A stretch of 64,000 nucleotides of DNA, from contig JBCCHB010000059.1 of assembly GCA_039028975.1 (NCBI GenBank), positions 1-64,000 of the forward strand, read 5' to 3'. Numbering within the stretch: position 1 is the stretch's first letter; each line of letters starts with the position of its first letter. The notes beneath the pieces were generated by a model, which saw nothing but the letters and a program-made list of their open reading frames with translations, was not told the DNA's origin and did not search any database. Origin of the DNA: JAHBNG01 sp039028975 (lineage in GTDB: Bacteria; Chloroflexota; Anaerolineae; Caldilineales; Caldilineaceae). Of this stretch, positions 1-8,473 are shown one piece after another. A program made the position numbers and the translations under genes.

Positions 1-1
1 G

Positions 2-310
2 GGGTGGTCCTGGTTATTTGCACGAGGGGACCTCATTGATATCCACCCACAACAGCCAGAACAGGCTCTCGCCCAACCCAAGTCTTTGCCTTTTCAGCAC
101 AGTTTCGATTTCCCTGTCGCGGCGTAGCCGCTTTCTTGTCTCAAAAACATTCCTTGGAACTACACGCGTTTTTTGAATTACAGCGTCGATAGAATATTTC
201 TTCGCCGTATTGGAGGTAGTTATATCTTTGTTCATCGTCTAATTTTAGAACACTTTGCTGACTTATCTGACGAGGATATTGAACGGATTACGACACGGCT
301 AGAAAGTTGA
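2..310 (+). pseudogene. NACHT-type NTPase, C-terminal remnant
   Basis: One reading frame runs from the window edge to a TGA at 308-310 but is broken by an in-frame TAG at 125-127. After that stop it reads PWNYTRFLNYSVDRIFLRR and then GGSYIFVHRLILEHFADLS. As I know the family, this resembles the conserved tail of large bacterial NACHT/STAND NTPases ('...WNYxRFLDYAxERxFLRxVGGGYxFxHRxLxxxFA'). A next NACHT gene starts 7 nt downstream, so this may be the end of a neighbouring paralogue. The premature stop and the window edge prevent a full description. The 73-codon reverse ORF over 14-235 is judged a shadow. Confidence 0.5.
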
Positions 311-317
311 ATAAGTG

Positions 318-1007
318 ATGGTGAGCTCAGACGAAAAGAATATCCAAAAAATGGCTAAGGACAGTTCCTTTAACCAACGTGGCCAAGCCGTACATGGCCC
401 GCAAATCAACGTTGCTGGTGACTACATCGACCAGCGCATCACCAGAACGGACGCCCGCAACCAGCGCAACCACGCGGTCCTGCGTCAAGTCTGGATTGAC
501 GGCGTACTCAAAAGCTCGCTCTACAACGAAATGCTCATCCGCTTGGGCCTCGAATCCAATCCCGACGCTGTCGATAACCGCCCGTGGGATCTGATCCTGC
601 AACAGCCCAACCAGCCAGACCGCACCATCGTCGAAGACAAAGAGATCATCGACATCTTCGACGAGATGAGCCAACAGATGCTCATCCTCGGCGAGCCAGG
701 TTCCGGCAAGACGACAACGCTTCTCACGTTGGCCGATGCTCTGCTGGTCCGCACGGAAGCTGAGCCAACTTTACCCACGCCCGTAGTCTTCAACCTCTCT
801 TCCTGGGCAGAGAAGCAGCCGCTGCTGGAAGAATGGCTCATTGAAGAGCTGAACATTCGCTATCAAATGCCGCGCAAAGTCGGGCAAGGCTGGGTTGAGA
901 ATGATGAACTTTCAGCATCCTGCTTTCCCAAGCGCTCTATCTCCTCCGAAAAAAAGATGGAAAGCGCCTGTTGTTGGTTGAGCCCTTTTTGTTCCTGTAT
1001 CTGCTGA
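318..1007 (+). pseudogene. Truncated NACHT NTPase (N-terminal part only)
   Basis: The ATG at 318 lies 7 nt after the preceding remnant's stop. Residues about 15-35 contain GQAVHGPQINVAGDYIDQR, a Q/N/G-rich stretch of the kind found ahead of bacterial NACHT domains. A Walker A motif GEPGSGKTTTLL follows at about residue 131, then FNLSSWAEK and WLIEELN. Homology to NACHT proteins stops after WVENDEL, near base 908. The remaining ~30 codons to the stop are out of register and rich in Ser/Cys. Walker B, the sensor region and the repeat domain are missing, so this is a 5' gene fragment cut by a rearrangement. Intact relatives are STAND ATPases, many acting in antiphage or signalling roles. This piece cannot function as one. 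Confidence 0.7.
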
Positions 1008-1114
1008 AATCGATGTAGATCTGTCAAGAAATTGTGGCCGCTATCGCTCTTGTGCAACAGTTGAAGAGCCTGTAGCACATGCTCATAGAGATTTTCCAAA
1101 GTCGCTACTGGCAT
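863..1114 (-). pseudogene. Unidentified reverse-strand ORF, 3' end replaced at the NACHT junction
   Basis: The minus-strand frame from ATG 1114 reads MPVATLENLYEHVLQALQLL and continues with a coding-like Gln/Leu/Glu-rich composition until about base 908. Beyond that it is only the antisense of the NACHT fragment (SFSTQPCPTLRGI). A gene on the minus strand thus appears to have lost its 3' end at the same breakpoint that truncates the NACHT gene. I do not recognise the family. A TTG at 1120 could be an alternative start. Confidence 0.3.
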
Positions 1115-1120
1115 AAACAA

Positions 1121-1498
1121 AACAATCCATACAAAAAGAAATGGCCTCTCTCATTGACAGCAAAACCGATTCTGTTAAGCCAATTCTGCAAACAAATAAG
1201 CGTTCAAGATTCGTCCAGTATACTACGAGCTTCCACAAAGGCGAACATCACATTCCCTTCGCGTAGACAACTATTCCGTTAATAAAAAAAGTGTGCCCAC
1301 AATAGTTATACCGATTGGGCATTGTCTAGCGTATCATTAGCCAATTAAGAATTCACGACCTCTACACTGGTACCAACGAAGCGACTCAAAATGACCAACA
1401 AGGGCAGTCGTGAAAGAATCTCGTAAAATACAACGTCCCTCTGAATAAAGAAGCAGCCTCGTTTTGCCACTGAAAACGAACTTATCTGGAGGTCTATC
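1121..1498. other. Intergenic stretch upstream of the hydrolase gene
   Basis: No gene is supported here; short ORFs overlapping it have no coding character. The only clear signal is a Shine-Dalgarno GGAGG at 1488-1492, six bases before the ATG at 1499, which fixes the start of the next gene. TAAAAT at 1424-1429 could be a -10 element, but no matching -35 is seen. Confidence 0.5.
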
Positions 1499-4400
1499 AT
1501 GAATCTACGTCACACAGAGTACAATGCCCGTTTCTTGGACCATGCTCGTCAAAACAACGGTGCGGCCAACCACGCCAGTGAGTATGGTGTCAAGATAGCT
1601 GGGACAGATGTGTCCCCCGATGCACCCTCCTGGCGGGTGATTGGCGTTCATCACCTGCTGCCGGAAGAAAACCGTGGGGACCACCACGTCTACTTTGACG
1701 TGCTGGATGAACAAGGAAATCGGGTGAAGAATAACAACCTAGCTGTCCACTGGACCTGGCAGGGACGCCAAGCCAATCAAGTGGCCAAACCGGCCAAGCT
1801 GGAGAAGCCAGACTCAGAGCCAGTGACCAATGTGCCCATTTCCCCCGGTGCTGTGCTGGAGGTATGGCTGGAGGGCGACGGCATACCGAGCGATCGTGTG
1901 AGTGGCCTACGGGCTGACCATGATGATGAGCCTGGACCTGGGAATAACAAATGGAATACCAAGGGCCACCACTCCTTCTACGTGGTCTTCCAGCGTGGAC
2001 AAGGTCACAGCAACAACGGCACGGGTGACCAGCCAGGAAATACCAGCAACAATCAGAACAATGGGCAAAAGCCCGTCAAAGAGCCCAATGGCCAGCCTAC
2101 ACCACAGCCCAATCCCATCCCCAACAGCCGATTGGCCCAACTCGTTCCCGAGTACATCTTTGGGCTTCATGAACATGCTGGCGGTGGGGAACAGCTGCTG
2201 CTGCAAGCCGGAAAAACGGGCTGGGTGCTGGAACTGGCTTCTGTGGGATTGGACGGCGGTGGCGACAACGCTGATTTCCAGGCGTTGGCCAATCAAGGGT
2301 TGAGCGTGGCGGTGCGGGTCCATAACGGCTATGAACCCAATGGCGCGCTGCCCAAACCAGAGCACTATGAGCAGTTCGCCCGAGCCTGCGCAACATACGT
2401 AAGCCGCTCCAGAGGCTGCCACATCTGGGTCATTGGCAACGAACCCAACCATGCTGCCGAGCGCCCCCACGGTGAATTCATCTTCCCCAAACAGTATGGC
2501 GATGCCTACACCCGCTGCCGCCGGGCCATCCGTCACGTGCCTAGCCACGAGCAAGATCTGGTGCTGGTGGCTGGCCCCGCGCCGTGGAATGAGCAGACCA
2601 AATATGCTGGCAATGAGAGCGGGGACTGGGTCAAATATTTCGCCGACCAGATTGACGCCATCCCGCCAGGTGAATGTGATGGGTTTGCTATCCACACCTA
2701 CACCCACAACCATGACCCATCGACCATCCGCAGCGATCACTTTCATGGTGCGCCAGGATACCAGCACCTGCGCAACGAGTTCCGCACTTATCAGGACTTT
2801 ATGAACGCCATCCCTGCTCGCTGTCGTCACCTCCCTGTGTTGATTACCGAGACCGACCCCACAACGCCGGGTCAAGGTTGGGGAGCAGGCCACAACAACG
2901 GATGGGTGCGCGAAGCCTACCGTGAAATTGCCGACTGGAACAGCAATCCCGACAACCAGCCCATCCAGGGCATGATGCTCTACCGCTGGCCCGACCCGGT
3001 TCACCATGGCCAGAAGGAGTGGTCTATCGCCAATCGCCCTGGCGTCATTGAGGACTTCAAGGCGGCACTTCAGGCAGGACCAGCAGCCGACTTCCGAGTG
3101 CGATTGCCTAAGCTGACCAAAGTAAGTATGCCAACACCGTCCACCAAACGGACCATCGGACGCATTCCCAATATCTTTAGCAACCAAAGTCTCATCAATG
3201 CCTGCTTTGGGGCCGCCCAGAGCCTCGGCATAATTGGGGACGATCTGATGAGCAAGGGCGGATTGGATGTGCATCAGCTGGCTGCCAACCAAGTAGTGCG
3301 TCAAATGCGCTATGGCGGGCCACGAGTGGCTGATCTGCCCAATCTCGGTGACCAAGAGCGCAGTCTGATCGAAATCAACCTCATTAAAGAATTGCGTGCC
3401 ACGGCCAAATGGCGCGGCCAAGTTCAGGCTGAGGACGGCTTGAACTTACGAGCCGAGGAAAACAAGGGGGCTGACGTGCTGATCCTCCTACCCGATGGTA
3501 CAAATCTGGATGTGTTGGACGATCAGAATGAGTGGCTCTGCGTGGCTGCAGATGCTGAGACGGCTGGCTTTGTTCACAAGCAATTTGTGCGCAACCTGGA
3601 CGCCTCTCAGCCTACCCAAGGCAAGATTACACCAACCGGACCAACTGCCCATCAATTCTTCCGTACTGACCCGACCATCCAAGACGTGCCAATGGCCCCG
3701 GACGCTGTCGACCAGATCCAACTAAGCCCCCATGCCCAAGGAGGTGCCAAGCGGCTAGCCCACATCTGGAACAGCTACGGGGGCTTGATTACCGTGCTGG
3801 CAGAGAGACTGGCCATTGATCCAACTGTGGCCGTGGCTGTCTTCAACGTAGAGTCTGGCGGTGCGGCATTCTTCTCGCATAACCAGCCCATCATCCGTTT
3901 TGAAAACCACATCTTTCAGAGAGAATGGGGCCATCAACAACCTGACGTCTTCTCCCGCCATTTTGCCTTGAACCATTCTGTTCCCTCTGACGGCCGGAGC
4001 CATGGCTGGCGTGGCAACGCCAATGAGACCTTTCAATTCTTTCACGGGAATCAGAGCCTGGAATGGCAGGTCTTCAGCTTCGCCGCCAATCTTCAAGGAG
4101 GCGATACCCCCGCCAAGCGCTCGATTAGCATGGGGCTTTCCCAAATCATGGGCTTTAACCACAAGCGGATAGGCTATGCTACGGTGCAGGAGATGTTCAA
4201 CGCTTTTTCTGCCGATGAACGCAGCCACGTACTGGGCTTCTTCGATTACGTGCGAGCCGACCCCAAACTGGTGCAGGCGCTGCGCAACCGTGACTACTTC
4301 AACTTTGCCAAGGGATACAATGGAACTGGCAATGCACCAACCTATGAGAAGCTCATCAAAGCCAGTCTAGCAGCCTTTGAGCAGCTTACCGAGGTTTCAT

Positions 4401-5086
4401 TCAACTTGGGTGAAGGCGTTCTGCTGGACGATGAACTAGACAACGAGATCGCCTTTATCCCCATACCTCAACAGCCCGAAGTATTTGCAGGTAGCGAGAT
4501 ATCCCTTGATGAAGAGCATGCCCAGATAGCGCAACCGGCTCAAGGCGCGGCCGAAAGTGTGGCCCCGAGTCATCTACCTGCGCCGGAGTCACCCCGTTCT
4601 GCCGTTGATCCGGAGGTGCATGAGGCGTGGATCGACTACGTCAAGCAAGGGCTGGAGAACAATAACATCCTATTCAGCAGAATACTTCGTGCTTTTATTC
4701 TACCCTACTACCTGACCGTGGCCATGTATGTGCTGCTCTTCTTGGTCGGCATTGGCCTCTTTGTCATGGCTGTCATGCTTGGCTTGCAAGATGGCAAAGA
4801 GATCTTCGGACTCATCTTTGCCGGGCTAGGGGTTGCCACATTCATCGGCTACTTTCTTAGCCGTCCGCTACGGGCTTTAGAAGAAAACCTTCAGCTGATC
4901 ACGTGGCTAGGGATCGCCTACAATACATACTGGACTCGACTGCTCTACATGAATGACCAGAAGACGGTGCATGAGGATCTCAAAGATGCCAGTGACGATG
5001 CCGCCGCCGAGATTCAGCGCATCATCGACAAGAGCAAAGAGCTATCGAGACGACGCCCCGATGTGAAAGGAGTAGGGGAAGAGTAA
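1499..5086 (+). CDS. Composite glycan hydrolase: GH-type TIM barrel + SH3b + N-acetylmuramidase + C-terminal membrane hairpin
   Basis: The 1195-residue protein starts at an ATG with a strong SD (GGAGG, 6-nt spacing). Residues 1-170 look like a beta-sandwich module (VIGVHHLLPEENRGDHHVYF). A Gln/Pro/Asn-rich linker spans about 170-210. Residues ~210-525 resemble a glycoside-hydrolase TIM barrel, with candidate catalytic Glu315 in WVIGNEPNHAAE and Glu451 in LITETD. Residues ~640-700 are SH3b-like (LNLRAEENKG). Residues ~755-965 resemble the N-acetylmuramidase family (DUF3380), with Glu785 in FNVESGG and RFENHIF. An acidic linker is followed by two membrane segments at about 1064-1125 (FILPYYLTVAMYVLLFLVG) and a charged tail. 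No N-terminal signal peptide is visible, so export by holin, injection system or lysis is a possibility rather than Sec. It may be an endolysin-like or antibacterial wall-degrading effector; substrate unknown. Confidence 0.75.
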   Translation: MNLRHTEYNARFLDHARQNNGAANHASEYGVKIAGTDVSPDAPSWRVIGVHHLLPEENRGDHHVYFDVLDEQGNRVKNNNLAVHWTWQGRQANQVAKPAKLEKPDSEPVTNVPISPGAVLEVWLEGDGIPSDRVSGLRADHDDEPGPGNNKWNTKGHHSFYVVFQRGQGHSNNGTGDQPGNTSNNQNNGQKPVKEPNGQPTPQPNPIPNSRLAQLVPEYIFGLHEHAGGGEQLLLQAGKTGWVLELASVGLDGGGDNADFQALANQGLSVAVRVHNGYEPNGALPKPEHYEQFARACATYVSRSRGCHIWVIGNEPNHAAERPHGEFIFPKQYGDAYTRCRRAIRHVPSHEQDLVLVAGPAPWNEQTKYAGNESGDWVKYFADQIDAIPPGECDGFAIHTYTHNHDPSTIRSDHFHGAPGYQHLRNEFRTYQDFMNAIPARCRHLPVLITETDPTTPGQGWGAGHNNGWVREAYREIADWNSNPDNQPIQGMMLYRWPDPVHHGQKEWSIANRPGVIEDFKAALQAGPAADFRVRLPKLTKVSMPTPSTKRTIGRIPNIFSNQSLINACFGAAQSLGIIGDDLMSKGGLDVHQLAANQVVRQMRYGGPRVADLPNLGDQERSLIEINLIKELRATAKWRGQVQAEDGLNLRAEENKGADVLILLPDGTNLDVLDDQNEWLCVAADAETAGFVHKQFVRNLDASQPTQGKITPTGPTAHQFFRTDPTIQDVPMAPDAVDQIQLSPHAQGGAKRLAHIWNSYGGLITVLAERLAIDPTVAVAVFNVESGGAAFFSHNQPIIRFENHIFQREWGHQQPDVFSRHFALNHSVPSDGRSHGWRGNANETFQFFHGNQSLEWQVFSFAANLQGGDTPAKRSISMGLSQIMGFNHKRIGYATVQEMFNAFSADERSHVLGFFDYVRADPKLVQALRNRDYFNFAKGYNGTGNAPTYEKLIKASLAAFEQLTEVSFNLGEGVLLDDELDNEIAFIPIPQQPEVFAGSEISLDEEHAQIAQPAQGAAESVAPSHLPAPESPRSAVDPEVHEAWIDYVKQGLENNNILFSRILRAFILPYYLTVAMYVLLFLVGIGLFVMAVMLGLQDGKEIFGLIFAGLGVATFIGYFLSRPLRALEENLQLITWLGIAYNTYWTRLLYMNDQKTVHEDLKDASDDAAAEIQRIIDKSKELSRRRPDVKGVGEE

Positions 5087-5136
5087 GCGTCAAACCGATT
5101 TTCTTCTTCTACATACGGAATACGGAACACGCACAC

Positions 5137-5233
5137 TAAGGAATCAAGATCAAATAAAACCCGAAAGTTCGGTCCTGTCATCTCGGGTACCCGGGAGATC
5201 TTCCATTACGTTTTATTCAATTCTCGATCCTAA
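5137..5233. repeat. MITE-like palindromic element
   Basis: The left arm is 5137-5160 and the right arm 5210-5233. They are imperfect inverted repeats (about 16 of 24 positions) sharing an exact aaataaaac core. The right arm, read on the minus strand, matches 10044-10067 upstream of the megasynthase at 23 of 24 positions. Between the arms lies another near-palindrome (atctcgggtacccgggagat). No ORF is inside. This is a small non-coding repeat family; mobility is inferred only. Confidence 0.5.
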
Positions 5234-5249
5234 GTAGTCGTTCAGCTCC

Positions 5250-5290
5250 CTGAGCTTGTCGAAGGGGCAAACCGGCTTCGACAGGTTCAG
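5250..5290. repeat. Inverted repeat of the 'gagcttgtcgaag' family, copy 1
   Basis: Arms ctgagcttgtcgaag (5250-5264) and cttcgacaggttcag (5276-5290) pair at 13 of 15 positions around an 11-nt loop. The right side continues as cctacgggg and gcgaacagctac, which recur at the copy before the megasynthase (10200-10266). It resembles REP-like extragenic palindromes common in Chloroflexota genomes. Confidence 0.6.
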
Positions 5291-5375
5291 CCTACGGGGG
5301 GAGCGAACAGCTACCACACCAATGACCGTCCAAGAGAATATCATGACCAACCACACACAAACCAAGTAACCGCCT

Positions 5376-5687
5376 ATGAATGCAGCCGAAATAGAAATTG
5401 CCATCCACCGCCGCAATGCCGAAAGCTACAACGTGGACCTGCGCTTTGTCCATCCAGAGAGCGAGGCCGATACCCGACCGGGTTATGGGGATTTGGAACC
5501 CCTTCGAATCGACCATGATGCATGGCTGGGTGCCACAAGCTCCGCCGAGCAGGGACGTGTCCTCACCCAATGCCTCATTGTCCAAACCAAGCTCCAAGCC
5601 GCGTTTGAAGAGGTGGATATCCTCGCTGGTCGCGAAGGCAGTTCGGCAGTCTATGAGTTGACGGTGACGGAGGTTGGTGGGAAGTAG
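5376..5687 (+). CDS. Small protein resembling the N-terminus of CHAT-domain proteins (probably truncated)
   Basis: This is a 103-residue ORF starting MNAAEIEIAIHRRNAESYNV and followed by DLRFVHPESEADTRPG. In my recollection this pattern ('xEIxIHRRxxxSYxVxLRFxxPxSxADTR') opens large Chloroflexota proteins that carry a CHAT caspase-like protease further on. Here the frame ends after ~100 residues, with no CHAT His/Cys pair and no second domain. It is probably a detached N-terminal piece rather than a complete gene. No convincing SD precedes the ATG. The assignment is inference from a short segment. Confidence 0.45.
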   Translation: MNAAEIEIAIHRRNAESYNVDLRFVHPESEADTRPGYGDLEPLRIDHDAWLGATSSAEQGRVLTQCLIVQTKLQAAFEEVDILAGREGSSAVYELTVTEVGGK

Positions 5688-5719
5688 AGACACACGATCA
5701 ATCCGGGAATGGGCCAAAG

Positions 5720-5837
5720 AACTACAACGGATTCTGGGATGGAACTGATTCAAAAATGGATCAACGAGCGTGGCCATATCAATTGGCGGTTCTACAGGAG
5801 ACAAAAAATCCGCTGATTCCGCGAATCCGTTGTAGTT
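5720..5837. repeat. Inverted repeat between convergent genes
   Basis: aactacaacggatt at 5720-5733 and its exact reverse complement aatccgttgtagtt at 5824-5837 bracket about 90 nt that include 'aaaatccgctgattccgcgaat'. The element lies between the stop of the plus-strand ORF (5687) and the stop of the minus-strand ATPase gene (5856). It could act in transcript termination on both sides or be a small mobile repeat. Confidence 0.4.
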
Positions 5838-5855
5838 TTCCGGGTGTAGGCACTC

Positions 5856-7412
5856 TTACCCTTCCACATCCCAGTCAACGACATTCCGGCTCTCGTAATC
5901 AAAGACTACGCCCAGCGCGATAATCCGTTTGTCTTTGGTGGCATAGGGCAATGCATACTGTTTGTCTTGAATTTGGGTCAGCGCTACATCAGCCGGATCT
6001 TCATCATCGACATGGCTCATCTTGAACTCCATGATGACGGTCTCGTCTGTTTCTAGAACGGCGTCAATGCGGCCGATATTAGTTAGCTTTTCGGGGTCGA
6101 TATCAAAGCCCAACAATTCTAGCAAGAGATAGACGATAGAATGATAGTAAGCTTCTTGGGGTAAAAAGAGGGTGTTGGGTATACGGCTGAACATGGACTT
6201 CAGCAGCATGATAAATGCATCCATGTCTAAAGCATTGAGCGCGTCTTCAAAATCGAAAAGCAGCTGTCGCCCAATGCTGCCCGCCCCAACATCTAGATAA
6301 TCGGCTAAGAGGTGTTTACGAAACGATTGGGCCACTTCGTAGTTGGGGTACCCAAGCTTGTAGCGCAGATAACCCAATGAGGAACGCACTTCTTTGATGG
6401 TCAAGTACCCAGTCTGGAAAAGAAGAGACTCGATGCTCACGTCATCGATCTCCATCTGGTCCAACAGCGTGTCATCAGCAGTCACATCTTCCAGTTTATA
6501 AGCAGGGAATTTATTCTGGCGCAGTAGCTTGATCAGGAATGTGGGCGTTCCGGTGGAAAACCAATGATTTTCAAAGGTCTGCTTCTCCAAAAAGACCAAC
6601 GTCGAAAAAGGCACATAGACCGATTCAACACCATCCCACGAGTAGCCGTTATACCAGTGAGCAATCGTTTTGAGCAATGTTTCGTGGTCTACATCAAAAC
6701 GCTTCGCCAGCCGCTCAAGATAATCGGGGAAGTAGGTTTCCAATTCCTGTTGCGTAATGCCCAACAGCGTGCCAAAGCGGGCATCGGTTGTCATATCCAG
6801 CAGGTTGTTCAAATCAGAAAAGATGGAGATTTTGCCATATTTGGAGACGCCGGTGATAAAGGTAAAGTGGAGGTGGCTGGCATCGGTTGATTTGAGAACC
6901 GAATAGAAGCTCTTGAGCGTACGGATATTCTCTTTCACCTTGTCATCTTCACCCAGGAAATCGGTGATCGGTTTATCATATTCATCTATAATCAGAACGA
7001 TACGCTTTTCAACCGAAAGTTTTACAATAAATTCTTGAAACTTAGATTTATAGTCTGAGCTGCGCAGTGTTACATCGCTACGCTCAGCGAGGCGATCAAT
7101 ATATTCTTCGAGCGCCACAGTAAGGGGTCTATCAAGATAGTTAATATCGTTAAAATTGAGCAATATAACAGGACTGGGTTTCCAATCAATCTTGTCTTCG
7201 ATCCACAAGCCATTGAAGAGTTCTTGCTTTCCCTGGTAGATTGCTTGCAACGTTGTCGTTAACAAAGATTTGCCAAAGCGACGTGGGCGCGCCAAAAAGA
7301 CAAACCGTCCTACATTCATTAGCTCATGGATCTTCTTGGTTTTGTCAATGTAGATTTGGTTGCTTTCGCGCAGCAGGCCGAAGTGCTGCTCACCTATGGG
7401 TAATCGTTGCAT
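5856..7412 (-). CDS. AAA-ATPase-like / PD-(D/E)XK nuclease-superfamily protein (AAA-ATPase_like + DUF1703 type)
   Basis: From the ATG at 7412 the protein is 518 residues, beginning MQRLPIGEQHFGLLRESNQI. This is the usual opening of the family (LPIGxxxFxxLR...YIDKT). Next come FLARPRRFGKSLL, a diverged P-loop region, and LIIDEYDKPI as Walker B. The C-terminal nuclease-like part has IGRIDAVLETDETVIMEFKM, giving the D...ExK pattern. Members are widespread in bacteria and their biochemical role is not settled. A longer start at 7457 is open, but that ATG overlaps a perfect extended -10 (TGGTATAAT on the minus strand), so 7412 is preferred. The gene is monocistronic as far as can be seen and appears intact, unlike its neighbours. 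Confidence 0.85.
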   Translation of the reverse strand: MQRLPIGEQHFGLLRESNQIYIDKTKKIHELMNVGRFVFLARPRRFGKSLLTTTLQAIYQGKQELFNGLWIEDKIDWKPSPVILLNFNDINYLDRPLTVALEEYIDRLAERSDVTLRSSDYKSKFQEFIVKLSVEKRIVLIIDEYDKPITDFLGEDDKVKENIRTLKSFYSVLKSTDASHLHFTFITGVSKYGKISIFSDLNNLLDMTTDARFGTLLGITQQELETYFPDYLERLAKRFDVDHETLLKTIAHWYNGYSWDGVESVYVPFSTLVFLEKQTFENHWFSTGTPTFLIKLLRQNKFPAYKLEDVTADDTLLDQMEIDDVSIESLLFQTGYLTIKEVRSSLGYLRYKLGYPNYEVAQSFRKHLLADYLDVGAGSIGRQLLFDFEDALNALDMDAFIMLLKSMFSRIPNTLFLPQEAYYHSIVYLLLELLGFDIDPEKLTNIGRIDAVLETDETVIMEFKMSHVDDEDPADVALTQIQDKQYALPYATKDKRIIALGVVFDYESRNVVDWDVEG

Positions 7413-7455
7413 CTTGTTGCTTTTCGGAGATGATTGTCTGTTATAAGTAAAAACC

Positions 7456-7464
7456 ATTATACCA
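7456..7464 (-). promoter_or_regulatory. Extended -10 promoter element for the AAA-ATPase/nuclease gene
   Basis: The minus strand reads TGGTATAAT here, a perfect TGnTATAAT extended -10, about 45 nt upstream of the preferred ATG at 7412. No good -35 is present, as expected for extended -10 promoters. The same TGGTATAAT occurs ahead of the PhyH gene at 54211-54219. Confidence 0.45.
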
Positions 7465-7754
7465 CAGCCAATCTAAGCATCTTTTGATATCGCAAAATTG
7501 AGAGAACTAGTAGCTGACACCGCCTTATAAAACAGTATCTCGACAACGTTATCTATCTCTGGATGAGTCGCCTCACCGATTGCATATAAGCTCGCAGCGT
7601 TTGCACTTCAAAGATGCCGTCGCCTGCAAGGCTGTATTTGGCCGCCCCATATCTTCTTATTCTGCCCCATTTTTTGTCGCTTCTATAAAAACAGGCGCTT
7701 CCTTAATGGGCCAAAGCCAGGCAACTGATCTGCTGTATATGAACAGGTGGCTCT
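7465..7754. other. Non-coding stretch without recognised content
   Basis: I see no supported gene, RNA or repeat here. A 70-codon plus-strand ORF beginning at 7580 has no SD and no family resemblance, and is left out. Confidence 0.4.
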
Positions 7755-7979
7755 TCATTCTTCCTCAAGCAGATGAGCTGGCCCTAGTTTGACAATGACG
7801 GGTAGCCCGGCTGGTTTACCCTGCTTTTGAGCCTTTGTCAAGAAGACGCGGGTGCCGCTCTCTCCTTCGGTGAATTCCTTGAGAATGGAGACTTCTTCAC
7901 AGTCCATAAACATCTGTTGAAGGAGTTGGGTGCAGCATGGGGGATATGAGTGAGAAGGAAAAGTAACTCGAGTACTCAT
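7755..7979 (-). pseudogene. N-terminal fragment of a kinase-fold-like protein
   Basis: The 74-residue minus-strand ORF contains EFTEGESGTRVFLTKAQKQG and PVIVKLGPAHLLEEE. This resembles the first strands of aminoglycoside-phosphotransferase/kinase-like domains found in Chloroflexota conflict-associated proteins ('GGxSGARVFLVxP...VVKIGPxxxxxRE'). The frame stops where the glycine-rich-loop/Lys region should continue into the rest of the lobe, so it is a 5' fragment. The exact family (possibly a ternary-complex-associated domain) is a guess. Confidence 0.35.
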
Positions 7980-8087
7980 TCGATTTGTCTCTCTTTGTGA
8001 TTATCATCTTTAGAAAAACGCCGCTGAAAACCATCATTACGTCCATCATATCAAAAAAGATGATGACAAAACTATCCAGAACCTACC

Positions 8088-8275
8088 GAAAAGCTACGCG
8101 ATGTTCAGCGGGTCATCGTGGGGCTGGAGATCCCATATCTCTCTGACTTCCTGACCGACCAGACCCTGATTGGGGAATAGGAGGGGCAGCAGCTTGCAGA
8201 GATTCTGGAGCGCCATGTCCAAATTGTAGAAAACTTATGGACATGGCCCAACTCGGCCTTTAGCCTCGTTATATA
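8088..8275 (+). pseudogene. Decayed coding remnant of unknown family
   Basis: One frame reads LRDVQRVIVGLEIPYLSDFL up to a TAG at 8178-8180. It then continues in the same frame as EGQQLAEILERHVQIVENLW before another stop near 8275. The amphipathic, coding-like composition on both sides of a single stop suggests a pseudogene. The family is not recognised. Confidence 0.3.
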
Positions 8276-8281
8276 GATATC

Positions 8282-8350
8282 CAGAAAAAGATTTTCTGTA
8301 CGCCCTGGCCCTGAGCTTGTCGAAGGATACGCATGGAAAATCTTTTTCTG
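8282..8350. repeat. Perfect 15-bp inverted repeat enclosing a 'gagcttgtcgaagg' copy
   Basis: Arms cagaaaaagattttc (8282-8296) and gaaaatctttttctg (8336-8350) are exact reverse complements. The ~39-nt loop contains ctgagcttgtcgaagg at 8311-8326, a single half of the repeat seen at 5250 and 10200. It may be a small non-autonomous element or a terminator-like hairpin. Confidence 0.45.
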
Positions 8351-8473
8351 AAAAATTATATCAATGATTTGTGCTAAATTGTAACAGGAAACTGAGCGAT
8401 TAACGCGTTACTAGAGACGGAGGGAGTAAGAGTACGTAACCAGACTAAAACTCACACAGCGTTTTTCGTAGTT

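Noticed and set aside
1079..1282. 67-codon plus-strand ORF upstream of the hydrolase
   Set aside because: No SD and coding-poor composition; it overlaps the start region of the reverse ORF.
1907..3421. 504-codon minus-strand ORF
   Set aside because: It lies wholly antisense to the hydrolase gene, has no SD or domain pattern, and mirrors the plus-strand codon bias.
7580..7792. 70-codon plus-strand ORF
   Set aside because: No SD, no family resemblance, and it overlaps the better supported minus-strand remnant at 7755-7979.
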